This document shows positions 1 to 5,626 of a stretch of DNA of 7,266 nucleotides, in pieces. Source of the stretch: Sulfurospirillum sp. UBA1314 (GTDB lineage Bacteria; Campylobacterota; Campylobacteria; Campylobacterales; Sulfurospirillaceae). The stretch spans positions 1 through 7,266 of the forward strand of contig DBTO01000216.1 in NCBI GenBank assembly GCA_002307095.1, given 5' to 3'. Both the position numbers and the translations under genes were made by a program. Every line of letters starts with the position of its first letter. Within the stretch, counting starts at the first letter, position 1. Under the pieces are notes generated by a model that was given only the letters and a program-made list of their open reading frames with translations, had not been told where the DNA came from and did not search any database.

Positions 1-532
1 CATTGATCGCTTCTTTGGCATCACGCTCAGCCAATGATTGATTATACTCCATATGATCACTGATCACTTGGGTCATCTGTTGTGAAATTAATCGATTTTC
101 AAGAGCTAAAGCTTTAGCTTCGGCATTTTTATTTGCATTGGAGAGTGCAAAGAATTTTTCAATAAAAGCAGAATACTTGGTAAAATATTCTCTCTCTTTT
201 TCATAAAGCTCTTTATCTTTTGCATCTGAGAGTAACGCTTCATAGGATTTGAAATCTTTTTCAAAATCCATCTTATACTTCCGATATTGTTCCTCCATCT
301 TTTTCATTTCGGCGTTGTCATCGGTGCTTATATGCTCCCAAAGAATAAGCCTAATGCGATACATACTTTTTTGAAGGTCTCCCATTATGAGGACACTTGG
401 CAATGAATTGACATTGCAGGTATTGGTCTTTTCATAGACTTGATCCATCTTTGAAATACCAATCGTAAAAACGGCAAAAATCCCTAAAATGGCAATAGTA
501 AGCATTGTCATCAACTGTTTTGAAATACTCAT
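1..532 (-). CDS. Methyl-accepting chemotaxis protein, N-terminal part (cut by window edge)
   Basis: A membrane chemoreceptor that would sense a ligand in the periplasm and signal to the CheA/CheW complex. Only the first 177 codons are present; the reading frame is open to the window edge, so the HAMP and methyl-accepting signalling domains lie outside and are inferred. Residues 5-27 form one hydrophobic helix right after MSISKQ, as in MCPs. The segment from residue 44 (LPSVLIMGDLQKSMYRIRL) and the long charged helices that follow resemble the four-helix-bundle 4HB_MCP sensor family. ATG at 532-530 is chosen because AAGGAG (minus strand, 548-543) lies 10 bases upstream. The gene is divergent from the small regulator at 715. 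The ligand cannot be told from the sequence. The alternative, a sensor kinase with the same sensor domain, is possible but less common. Confidence 0.8.
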   Translation of the reverse strand, partial: MSISKQLMTMLTIAILGIFAVFTIGISKMDQVYEKTNTCNVNSLPSVLIMGDLQKSMYRIRLILWEHISTDDNAEMKKMEEQYRKYKMDFEKDFKSYEALLSDAKDKELYEKEREYFTKYSAFIEKFFALSNANKNAEAKALALENRLISQQMTQVISDHMEYNQSLAERDAKEAIN

Positions 533-657
533 AAATTTCTCGCTCCTTATAATGTGATAGTCTTTTATTGTTATGAGAAGGCAAAAAAAATTATTTGATT
601 ATTCCTAAAAATTTAATCGTTTATAGGTAATTTAATATTAAGTTTAGTAATTGTATT

Positions 658-696
658 CAACGACGTATAAATCGTTGCTTAAAGTTGGTCGTTGCT
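658..696 (+). promoter_or_regulatory. Probable promoter with operator-like repeats for the XRE regulator
   Basis: A TATAAA -10 box (666-671) sits exactly in the 8-base spacer of a perfect inverted repeat, CAACGA (658-663) and TCGTTG (672-677). A direct copy TCGTTGCT occurs at 672-679 and again at 689-696, 17 bases apart. No convincing -35 box is seen. The arrangement is what is expected if a dimeric repressor covers the -10 box; autoregulation by the adjacent XRE protein is inference. Confidence 0.45.
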
Positions 697-714
697 CTAA
701 CATAAAATAAAAAA

Positions 715-984
715 ATGGAACAAAATATTATGGACAAGAATGATGATCTTGAAAAATACAGTGAAGAGATTTTAAATCGTGTATCAAAAAATGTGATGCG
801 CATTCGAGTTGAAAAAGGGTATAGCCAATTAAAACTTGCATTGGAAATGGGATTAAATGGTGCAGCCTATTTAGGTCGGATGGAGTTGAGAAAACAAGGG
901 TATCATTTTAATATTGAGCATCTAGCGAAGATGTCTCGAATTTTAAATGTAGAAATCGAAGAGTTCTTTAAAGAAAAATATTAG
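715..984 (+). CDS. Small XRE-family helix-turn-helix regulator
   Basis: An 89-residue protein that is almost entirely one DNA-binding domain. Residues about 20-86 fit the XRE/Cro pattern: a first helix ending RVEKGYSQ, helix 2 SQLKLALEMG (38-46), a recognition helix around 49-58, a conserved Glu-type turn, then the closing helices HLAKMSRILNVEIEEFF. It would bind an operator as a dimer. No clear Shine-Dalgarno site precedes ATG 715 or the next ATG at 730, so the start is uncertain. The gene is clearly AT-richer than the fumarase and transporter genes downstream, which may reflect transfer or weak expression. It stands alone, with repeats across its own promoter and a strong terminator behind it, suggesting a self-regulated monocistronic unit. 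Target genes are unknown. Confidence 0.75.
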   Translation: MEQNIMDKNDDLEKYSEEILNRVSKNVMRIRVEKGYSQLKLALEMGLNGAAYLGRMELRKQGYHFNIEHLAKMSRILNVEIEEFFKEKY

Positions 985-1000
985 ATGTTGACGTGTTCTG

Positions 1001-1035
1001 ATAAAGAAAGTTGTGCCTTACATAACTTTCTTTAT
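1001..1035 (+). terminator. Hairpin terminator after the XRE gene
   Basis: ATAAAGAAAGTTGTG (1001-1015) pairs with CATAACTTTCTTTAT (1021-1035) over 15 base pairs with one G-U pair and a five-base CCTTA loop, followed by TTTTAC. It lies 16 bases after the XRE stop codon. The stem is AT-rich but long. It lies between convergent genes, so it may also serve the minus-strand gene, though the T-run is on the plus side only. Confidence 0.7.
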
Positions 1036-1036
1036 T

Positions 1037-1046
1037 TTACATGTAA
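1037..1046. repeat. TTACATGTAA palindrome, copy 1
   Basis: Exact copy, extended to TTTACATGTAAA (1036-1047). It begins immediately after the terminator stem, between the converging XRE and small membrane protein genes. Confidence 0.9.
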
Positions 1047-1053
1047 AGTTCTT

Positions 1054-1353
1054 TTAGAAAAACAACCAGACCAGTAAAACGACTCCAAAGCCAAAATTAA
1101 CCCAACTCACACCCTCTTCAAAGAGGTAAATGAGCAGTTCGTAGTTGTAGCTTTCAAGTGTTGTTGGGTGCATTGCCAAGCCATTTTGTGCAAAATGAAC
1201 AATATCGTTGGCATAAAAATAAGCGATGATTTCAGGAGCGATAAAAAAAAAGACAACGCCTAAAATTCCCCAGAGTGTTTTTTTGGGCTTCATATCCATT
1301 AACGCTTTTTGTGTGGCAGGATGGTGTGCGATTTTGTGGAGTTTTTCTCTCAA
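1054..1353 (-). CDS. Small two-helix membrane protein of unknown function
   Basis: A 99-residue protein I do not recognise. The N-terminus (1-26) is basic and soluble. A hydrophobic helix spans about 27-46 (LWGILGVVFFFIAPEIIAYF) and a second fills the C-terminus from about 82 to 99, ending in WLFF. The middle, about 47-80, is polar with His and Glu residues. A TTG start at 1353 is chosen because AAAGG (minus strand, 1364-1360) lies six bases upstream; the next in-frame ATG codons, at residues 20 and 22 of this reading frame's N-terminal region, have no comparable site. The gene begins 26 bases after the encoded CCA of tRNA-Gly with no promoter visible between them, so it is probably made as a tRNA-mRNA joint transcript. 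Confidence 0.65.
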   Translation of the reverse strand: MREKLHKIAHHPATQKALMDMKPKKTLWGILGVVFFFIAPEIIAYFYANDIVHFAQNGLAMHPTTLESYNYELLIYLFEEGVSWVNFGFGVVLLVWLFF

Positions 1354-1379
1354 TAAAGACCTTTGGGAAGTATGAAATG

Positions 1380-1454
1380 TGGAGCGGGTGACGAGAATCG
1401 GACTCGCTACTTTCAGCTTGGGAAGCTAACACTCTACCAATGAGTTACACCCGC
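1380..1454 (-). tRNA. tRNA-Gly, anticodon CCC
   Basis: A 75-base gene including the encoded CCA (1382-1380). The acceptor stem GCGGGTG/CACCCGC pairs fully; the D stem is ACTC/GAGT with a GGTA-type loop; the anticodon stem is TTAGC/GCTGA with loop TTCCCAA, giving anticodon CCC at 1422-1420, which reads GGG; the T stem is GCGAG/CTCGT. The discriminator base is U, as in bacterial glycine tRNAs. The T loop reads TCCGATT instead of the usual TTCGATT, so the normally invariant U55 is C. A TATAAT box lies 14 bases upstream. Confidence 0.95.
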
Positions 1455-1468
1455 ATTTTCAAGCAGGC

Positions 1469-1474
1469 ATTATA
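1469..1474 (-). promoter_or_regulatory. -10 box for tRNA-Gly
   Basis: On the minus strand this reads TATAAT followed by GCC, with no good -35 box. It is placed to start transcription about seven bases before the tRNA. The same nine bases, TATAATGCC, form the marC -10 region at 5591-5583. Confidence 0.7.
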
Positions 1475-1497
1475 CCACAGGAAACGCTTAAGAGGAG

Positions 1498-1503
1498 TAT
1501 AAT
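1498..1503 (+). promoter_or_regulatory. -10 box for the ferritin/VIT gene
   Basis: A perfect TATAAT 26 bases before the ATG, giving a leader of about 20 bases that holds the ribosome site AAAGGAG (1518-1524). It lies back to back with the tRNA promoter, so the two initiation regions overlap. Confidence 0.65.
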
Positions 1504-1529
1504 TCAGTAGAAAATCCAAAGGAGTTGTG

Positions 1530-2402
1530 ATGGAAAAAACCTTACATGTAAACAAAGCATTGAAGCAGCAGCAAAATGAGATGGATGATTTTACGATCTA
1601 TTCGATGCTTTCCCTCTCCGATAACAACGAAGCCAATCAAACGATTTTTCGTAAAATTGCCAAAGAAGAGCAAGGGCACTACACTTATTTGAAAACCTAC
1701 ACGCATCAAGAGTTAAAACCTCGCCGTTATGTCGTTTTGTTCTATCTTTTTCTCTCAAAAATTGTGGGTATCTCCTTTACGCTCAAGTTTTTAGAGGGAC
1801 GCGAGGAGGGCGCAAAGGAGTTTTACAAAGAGCTTATTACGATTGATTCCAAAGCGAAAGAGATTTATGAGCAAGAGGTTCACCATGAGATAGAGCTGAT
1901 CGACATGCTTCACGACAAAAAACTGCTTTACGCAGGAGCGATCGTTTTAGGAATGAACGATGCGTTGGTGGAGCTTACCGGCACACTGAGTGGCATCGCA
2001 TTAGCGTTTGATAGAAGCGTGGTAGTGGGTGTTACGGGGCTTATTATGGGTATAGCCGCTTCACTTTCGATGGCAGGATCTGCTTACTTAGAGTCCAAGG
2101 AAAATGTGGGGGAAAATGTCAATCCTTTGACTTATTCGCTCTACACAGGCGTTTCGTACATTGTGACAACCGCCATTTTGGTGGCACCATTTTTTATTTT
2201 TGAGAAAATTTCTATTGCCATCGTTTGGATGTTTGTTTCCGCACTTGTGGCAATTTTCCTCTACAACTTTTACATCTCCGTGGCAAAAGATTTGTCGTTG
2301 TGGAAACGGGTGCGCGAGATGTCTTACATCACCTTTGGGGTTGCACTCATCTCGTTTGGCATTGGTTATGTGGTCAAACACTATTTTGGTATCGAGATCT
2401 AA
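1530..2402 (+). CDS. mbfA: Ferritin-like/VIT1-CCC1 fusion iron transporter (MbfA type)
   Basis: A 290-residue inner-membrane protein in which a cytoplasmic ferritin-like domain (about 1-130) is fused to a VIT1/CCC1 transporter domain (about 133-288). Diiron-type ligands are visible at E17, E47-x-x-H50, E89 (with E92/E93) and E116-x-x-H119, spaced as in rubrerythrin-like four-helix proteins. The transporter half begins with GMNDALVELTGTLSG (141-155), the family's first-helix signature, and shows five hydrophobic helices near 133-160, 164-188, 207-224, 227-250 and 264-285. Characterised MbfA proteins of alphaproteobacteria export iron and protect against iron and peroxide stress; the same role is inferred here. 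ATG 1530 is five bases after AAAGGAG; a GTG at 1527 would be too close. No Fur-like operator was recognised. Confidence 0.85.
   Translation: MEKTLHVNKALKQQQNEMDDFTIYSMLSLSDNNEANQTIFRKIAKEEQGHYTYLKTYTHQELKPRRYVVLFYLFLSKIVGISFTLKFLEGREEGAKEFYKELITIDSKAKEIYEQEVHHEIELIDMLHDKKLLYAGAIVLGMNDALVELTGTLSGIALAFDRSVVVGVTGLIMGIAASLSMAGSAYLESKENVGENVNPLTYSLYTGVSYIVTTAILVAPFFIFEKISIAIVWMFVSALVAIFLYNFYISVAKDLSLWKRVREMSYITFGVALISFGIGYVVKHYFGIEI
1542..1551. repeat. TTACATGTAA palindrome, copy 2 (inside mbfA)
   Basis: Exact copy 12 bases into the gene, read as TTA CAT GTA A (Leu-His-Val). Confidence 0.9.
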
Positions 2403-2419
2403 AAAGGCTAGATTAGGTT

Positions 2420-2429
2420 TTACATGTAA
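2420..2429. repeat. TTACATGTAA palindrome, copy 3
   Basis: Exact copy 17 bases after the mbfA stop codon, in the gap before fumC. Confidence 0.9.
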
Positions 2430-2465
2430 TTTAAAAAGTGCTATTTTTTTCAAACTCTGCTGTGC

Positions 2466-2471
2466 CATAAT
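2466..2471 (+). promoter_or_regulatory. Probable -10 box for fumC
   Basis: CATAAT, one base from consensus, 26 bases before the ATG, the same spacing as the mbfA promoter. TGACTC (2471-2476) and GAGTCA (2490-2495) form an inverted repeat reaching into the ribosome site, but its left arm probably lies before the transcript start. Confidence 0.5.
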
Positions 2472-2497
2472 GACTCAAATGAACTAAAGGAGTCACT

Positions 2498-3889
2498 ATG
2501 GAGTATAGGGTTGAAAAGGACACCATGGGCGAAATTAAGGTTCCCAATGAGCGTTATTGGGGAGCACAGACCGAGCGTAGTTTGGAGAATTTTAAGATTG
2601 GCACTGAGAAGATGCCCAAAGAGCTTATTCGCGCTTTTGCACTGCTAAAACGCTCCTTAGCAACGGTCAATCAAAAGCTAAACAAACTCGATGCCACCAA
2701 AGCAGGGGCGATCATTCAAGCGTGCGATGAGATTCTTGCGGGTAAGTTTGATGGCGAATTTCCTCTGGCTATTTGGCAAACAGGCAGTGGCACTCAGACC
2801 AATATGAACCTCAATGAAGTGATCGCCAACCGCGCTACGGAAATCCTTGGCGGTGATTTTAGAAAAGAGAAACTGATTCACCCCAATGATCATGTTAATA
2901 TGTCTCAAAGCTCGAACGACACGTTCCCCACAGCCATGCACATCGCCAGCGTCATTGAAATCGAAGAGCAACTGCTTCCCTCATTAGAGAAGCTCAAAGA
3001 GACACTCGAAGCCAAAGAAAAAGAGTTTGGTGGCATCATTAAAATAGGTCGTACACACCTTCAAGATGCAACACCACTGACACTTGGGCAAGAGTTTAGT
3101 GGGTATCGCAGTATGTTGGAGCACTCGTCTTCGCACATTCTCTTAGCGCTTCAATCCTTGCGTGAGCTTGCCATCGGTGGAACGGCTGTGGGAACGGGCA
3201 TCAACGCGCATCCAAAACTCAGCGAATTTGTCAGCGAAGAGCTGAGCAAACTCACAGGCAAAACCTTTGTCTCCTCGCCCAATAAATTTCACGCTTTAAC
3301 CTCGCATGATGCGCTTGTCTTTGCGAGTGGGGCAAATAAAGGATTGGCGGCGAATTTGATGAAAATCGCCAATGACATCAGATGGCTCGCATCAGGGCCA
3401 AGATGTGGCATCGGCGAGCTGAACATCCCCGAAAATGAGCCAGGAAGCTCCATCATGCCTGGTAAAGTGAACCCAACGCAAGCCGAAGCGGTCACAATGG
3501 TCGCATGCCAAGTTTACGGGGCTGATACGGCGATTGCCTTTGGTGCAAGTCAAGGTAACTTTGAGCTCAATGTCTTTAAACCCGTCATCATCCTCAACTT
3601 TTTGCAACAAGTCAGGCTACTTGCAGATGTGATGGAGTCGTTTCGCATTCATTGTGTCGAAGGCATCGAAGCGAACAGCGAGAAGATCGCTCACAACCTT
3701 CACAACTCGTTGATGCTCGTGACCGCACTCAATCCGTACATTGGCTATGAAAACGCAGCAAAAGTGGCAAAATTGGCGCATAAAGAGCATCTCAGTCTCA
3801 AGGAAGCGTGCATCAAACTCTCCCTTCTCACGTCTGAAGAGTTTGATCGTTATGTGATTCCCTCAGAGATGATTCACCCCAAAGCGTAA
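2498..3889 (+). CDS. fumC: Class II fumarate hydratase
   Basis: A 463-residue cytoplasmic enzyme that interconverts fumarate and L-malate in the citrate cycle or its reductive branch; it is iron-free and homotetrameric in the family. The fumarase/aspartase signature GSSIMPGKVNP lies at 316-326. The catalytic pair of E. coli FumC (H188, S318) matches H187 in GRTHLQDATP and S317 in the signature loop. The substrate-binding segments GSGTQTNMN (96-104) and SSNDTFPTAMH (138-148) are intact. Length is normal for the family. ATG 2498 follows AAAGGAG (2486-2492) by five bases. It is a complete gene with no coding copy of the window's palindromic decamer. Aspartase is the main alternative but the overall sequence, for example the N-terminal DTMGEIKVPNERYWGAQTERS, is that of FumC. 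Confidence 0.96.
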   Translation: MEYRVEKDTMGEIKVPNERYWGAQTERSLENFKIGTEKMPKELIRAFALLKRSLATVNQKLNKLDATKAGAIIQACDEILAGKFDGEFPLAIWQTGSGTQTNMNLNEVIANRATEILGGDFRKEKLIHPNDHVNMSQSSNDTFPTAMHIASVIEIEEQLLPSLEKLKETLEAKEKEFGGIIKIGRTHLQDATPLTLGQEFSGYRSMLEHSSSHILLALQSLRELAIGGTAVGTGINAHPKLSEFVSEELSKLTGKTFVSSPNKFHALTSHDALVFASGANKGLAANLMKIANDIRWLASGPRCGIGELNIPENEPGSSIMPGKVNPTQAEAVTMVACQVYGADTAIAFGASQGNFELNVFKPVIILNFLQQVRLLADVMESFRIHCVEGIEANSEKIAHNLHNSLMLVTALNPYIGYENAAKVAKLAHKEHLSLKEACIKLSLLTSEEFDRYVIPSEMIHPKA

Positions 3890-3900
3890 AAAGCAGACAG

Positions 3901-3925
3901 GTAGCGATCAAAATACGGTCGCTAC
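3901..3925 (+). terminator. Possible hairpin terminator after fumC
   Basis: GTAGCGA (3901-3907) pairs with TCGCTAC (3919-3925); two further pairs, one G-U, extend the stem to nine and leave a seven-base loop. It is followed by GCTTTACATGTAACGCTTTT, that is, by a decamer copy rather than a clean T-run, so termination strength is uncertain. Confidence 0.5.
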
Positions 3926-3928
3926 GCT

Positions 3929-3938
3929 TTACATGTAA
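3929..3938. repeat. TTACATGTAA palindrome, copy 4
   Basis: Exact copy three bases behind the fumC hairpin. Its 17-base neighbourhood (3926-3942) is the exact reverse complement of 4939-4955 around copy 5. Confidence 0.9.
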
Positions 3939-3956
3939 CGCTTTTGTGACGCATGG

Positions 3957-3962
3957 TATAGC
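3957..3962 (+). promoter_or_regulatory. Weak -10 box for the redoxin-ankyrin pair
   Basis: TATAGC in the context GGTATAGC, about 40 bases before the TTG start. It would start transcription near 3969, just before the hairpin arm at 3973. No good -35 box is seen. Confidence 0.35.
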
Positions 3963-3972
3963 TTTTGCATAA

Positions 3973-3995
3973 ACTCCTTAAAATCTTCAAGGAGT
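3973..3995 (+). promoter_or_regulatory. Hairpin that buries the ribosome site of the redoxin gene
   Basis: ACTCCTT (3973-3979) and AAGGAGT (3989-3995) are a perfect seven-pair inverted repeat with a nine-base loop. The right arm contains the whole Shine-Dalgarno sequence AAGGAG, five bases before the TTG start at 4000. If folded in the mRNA it would limit translation. Confidence 0.5.
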
Positions 3996-3999
3996 TCTC

Positions 4000-4497
4000 T
4001 TGGAAACAATCGTTAAAGGTGTCCGTAAACCCTTACTTAAAAATGAGCGCAAAATGGGCTCCGAAGCGCCAGCTATCAGCCTTATAATGCAAGATGGTGA
4101 AAGTAAAGTCATCGGCATGTTAGCAACCAAGGTGCAAGTGATGATCACCTTGCCGTATCACGATTCGTTAAGCTCTGCACTGTTAGAGACCATCCAAAAA
4201 TACCATGAACAAGCGTTTATCTACTTTATCAGCCCAGCACCGTTAGATCAAGCGATCAATCCTGCTTGCACTTCGGTTGATTTTGAAGAGCTTACCAAGA
4301 AATTTGGTGTTTACATCGATGAAACACTCTGTGCAAAATCCATCTTCATCATCAACAAAGACGGGCAATTTGTCTACAAAGAGATCACGAGCGATGTGGA
4401 AGATGCGCTTGATCTTGAGATGTTTGAGACAAAACTCCATGAAGCGATCCATTTTAAGAAAAAAGGGCATGTGCACGAGAATTGGATGGGCGCATGA
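4000..4497 (+). CDS. Thiol-peroxidase-like redoxin lacking the peroxidatic cysteine
   Basis: A 165-residue soluble protein with a thioredoxin-fold, Tpx/redoxin-like pattern: GSEAPAISL (20-28) at the start of the domain, a beta strand VQVMITLP (45-52), the strand AFIYFISPAP (72-81), then FGVYIDETLCAKSIFIINKDGQFVYKEI (102-129), close to the Tpx stretch with an Arg-type motif and a DxxG turn. True Tpx enzymes carry a peroxidatic Cys in a T-x-x-C segment near residue 60; here that place reads PYHDSLSSA with no Cys. Only C90, about where the Tpx resolving Cys falls, and C111 remain. The C-terminal tail is basic and His-rich (KKKGHVHENWM). Peroxidase activity is therefore doubtful; a sensing or binding role is possible. 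The start is TTG after AAGGAG. The stop overlaps the ankyrin gene's ATG. Confidence 0.6.
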   Translation: METIVKGVRKPLLKNERKMGSEAPAISLIMQDGESKVIGMLATKVQVMITLPYHDSLSSALLETIQKYHEQAFIYFISPAPLDQAINPACTSVDFEELTKKFGVYIDETLCAKSIFIINKDGQFVYKEITSDVEDALDLEMFETKLHEAIHFKKKGHVHENWMGA

Positions 4498-4934
4498 GTG
4501 AGCTAACCTTGCTTTGGCTCTCTTCCAATGATTACGATGCCAATGATTTGAACCGTGTGGGAAAGCATGGCAACTCAGCCTTGATGAAAGCGGTGCGCGA
4601 AGCCAATGTGACTGTGAGTCAAGAGCTCATCGAAGCAGGTGTGGATCTAGAGCTTAGAAACATCGATGGCAACACCGCCATTTGGAATGCCTGTTTTGGT
4701 GGGGATTTTACCTGTGTGGAGCTTTTGGTGAAAGCGGGCATTGAACTCAACAGTCAAAATGACAATGGCGTAACGGCGTTGATGTACTGTGCGAGTTCGG
4801 GAAAAGAGGCGATGACACGGCTTTTATTGGACTTTCACGCCGATGTGTCTATCACTAATTTGGATGATTTTAGAGCGATTGATCTTGCAAGTACGCCTAC
4901 GATTTACAAGATGCTCAAAGCGAGCAGCTTGTAA
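4494..4934 (+). CDS. Small ankyrin-repeat protein
   Basis: A 146-residue protein made of about four ankyrin repeats after a short N-terminal helix. The repeats are recognisable from the hairpins NRVGKHGNSALMKAV, LRNIDGNTAIWNACFGG, NSQNDNGVTALMYCASSG and SITNLDDFRAIDLA, each followed by helix pairs such as ELLVKAGIEL. Such modules bind partner proteins; none is known here. ATG 4494 is chosen because it forms an ATGA overlap with the redoxin stop codon, implying translational coupling; an in-frame ATG at 4482 would add four residues and cannot be excluded. No signal peptide is seen, so it is probably cytoplasmic. In other bacteria small ankyrin proteins are found beside catalase genes and aid oxidative defence; a link to the redoxin is inferred from the tight overlap. 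Confidence 0.85.
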   Translation: MSELTLLWLSSNDYDANDLNRVGKHGNSALMKAVREANVTVSQELIEAGVDLELRNIDGNTAIWNACFGGDFTCVELLVKAGIELNSQNDNGVTALMYCASSGKEAMTRLLLDFHADVSITNLDDFRAIDLASTPTIYKMLKASSL

Positions 4935-4942
4935 ACAGAGCG

Positions 4943-4952
4943 TTACATGTAA
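4943..4952. repeat. TTACATGTAA palindrome, copy 5
   Basis: Exact copy filling most of the 21-base gap between the convergent ankyrin and marC stop codons; no other terminator-like structure is present there. Confidence 0.9.
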
Positions 4953-4955
4953 AGC

Positions 4956-5561
4956 TTAATGTAAAAAGTTTTTAATGCCTGTAAAGATAAGTTGTGCCGA
5001 AAGGGCTGAGAGCACAAGCCCTGTCACTTTACTGAACACGATGAGTCCCGTTCGACCGATGAGCCTTTCAATATGCCCAGAGAGATAAAGCAACACACCA
5101 ATACTTAAAATCGCCCCTAAAAGCGCGCTAGAGCCTAAGATGAGATCTTCAAGCCCATCCATATCGGCACCCATGACCATCAGTGCACCCACGGTTCCAG
5201 GCCCCACGGTGACAGGAATCGCCAAAGGCACAACGGCATGTTTGAGGATGTCGGCTTTACATGTAGGCTCCGCATTAACCTCTTTTTGTACCAAATCAAC
5301 GGCGGTTAAAAACAAAAGTGCGCCTGCACCAATGCGAAACGCATCGAGGGTAATGCCAAAAAGTTCAAAAATGTACTTGCCAAAAAAGAGAATAATCATA
5401 CAGCTAATCGCAATCGCCAAGGTCACTTTGATCGCAAGGCGTCGTTTGTCGCTCTCCTCAATCCCTTTTGTCACCGATAAAAAGATGGTCGTCACAAAAA
5501 AGGGCGTCATAATAAAAAAGAATTTGACATAAATCGCAAAAAAAGCAGAGAGGTGAATCAT
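4956..5561 (-). CDS. marC: MarC family integral membrane protein
   Basis: A 201-residue inner-membrane protein of the MarC (UPF0056) family, whose members were once linked to multidrug resistance and have no firmly established substrate. Six hydrophobic helices are visible at about 6-30, 43-64, 72-90, 110-132, 137-160 and 175-197. The family hallmark PLAIPVTVGPGTV spans 112-124, and the N-terminal half has the usual F-x-x-M-x-P-F-F turn at 16-22. Length is normal. ATG 5561 lies five bases after AAGGAG (minus strand, 5572-5567). It has its own TATAAT promoter and is transcribed toward the ankyrin gene. A decamer copy with one mismatch falls in the hydrophilic loop between helices 3 and 4 (PTCKAD, 99-104). 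The gene name reflects family only. Confidence 0.9.
   Translation of the reverse strand: MIHLSAFFAIYVKFFFIMTPFFVTTIFLSVTKGIEESDKRRLAIKVTLAIAISCMIILFFGKYIFELFGITLDAFRIGAGALLFLTAVDLVQKEVNAEPTCKADILKHAVVPLAIPVTVGPGTVGALMVMGADMDGLEDLILGSSALLGAILSIGVLLYLSGHIERLIGRTGLIVFSKVTGLVLSALSAQLIFTGIKNFLH
5257..5266. repeat. TTACATGTAg, one-mismatch copy inside marC
   Basis: Nine of ten bases match. On the coding strand it reads ACA TGT AAA (Thr-Cys-Lys), a different frame from the copies in the mbfA and 5627 genes. Confidence 0.75.
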
Positions 5562-5585
5562 GGTGTCTCCTTAAAAAGAGTTGGC

Positions 5586-5591
5586 ATTATA
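5586..5591 (-). promoter_or_regulatory. -10 box for marC
   Basis: TATAAT followed by GCC on the minus strand, 24 bases before the marC ATG, in the 65-base gap shared with the divergent gene at 5627. Confidence 0.65.
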
Positions 5592-5626
5592 GCACTTTTT
5601 CAGTTGGGCTTTGGCAGAATAGAGGC

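Noticed and set aside
1527..1529. GTG as the start of mbfA
   Set aside because: It lies only two bases after AAAGGAG; the ATG at 1530 has the proper five-base spacing.
2433..2452. Terminator after mbfA (AAAAAGTGCTATTTTTTT)
   Set aside because: The pairing is nearly all A-T and short, with no stable GC stem; I cannot support it.
2200..2487. Plus-strand ORF of 95 codons overlapping the end of mbfA
   Set aside because: It is an alternate frame of a clearly coding gene, with no ribosome site and a Cys/Trp/Ser-rich unstructured product.
2471..2495. Ribosome-site-hiding hairpin at fumC (TGACTC/GAGTCA)
   Set aside because: The left arm overlaps or precedes the expected transcript start from CATAAT at 2466, so it would not be in the mRNA.
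4482..4484. ATG 4482 as the start of the ankyrin gene
   Set aside because: The ATG at 4494 overlaps the redoxin stop as ATGA, typical of coupling; the upstream ATG has no better ribosome site. It is not fully excluded.
5140..5532. Plus-strand ORF of 130 codons opposite marC
   Set aside because: It is the antisense shadow of a MarC gene that has clear family motifs; its Ser/Pro/Lys-rich product shows no domain and no ribosome site.
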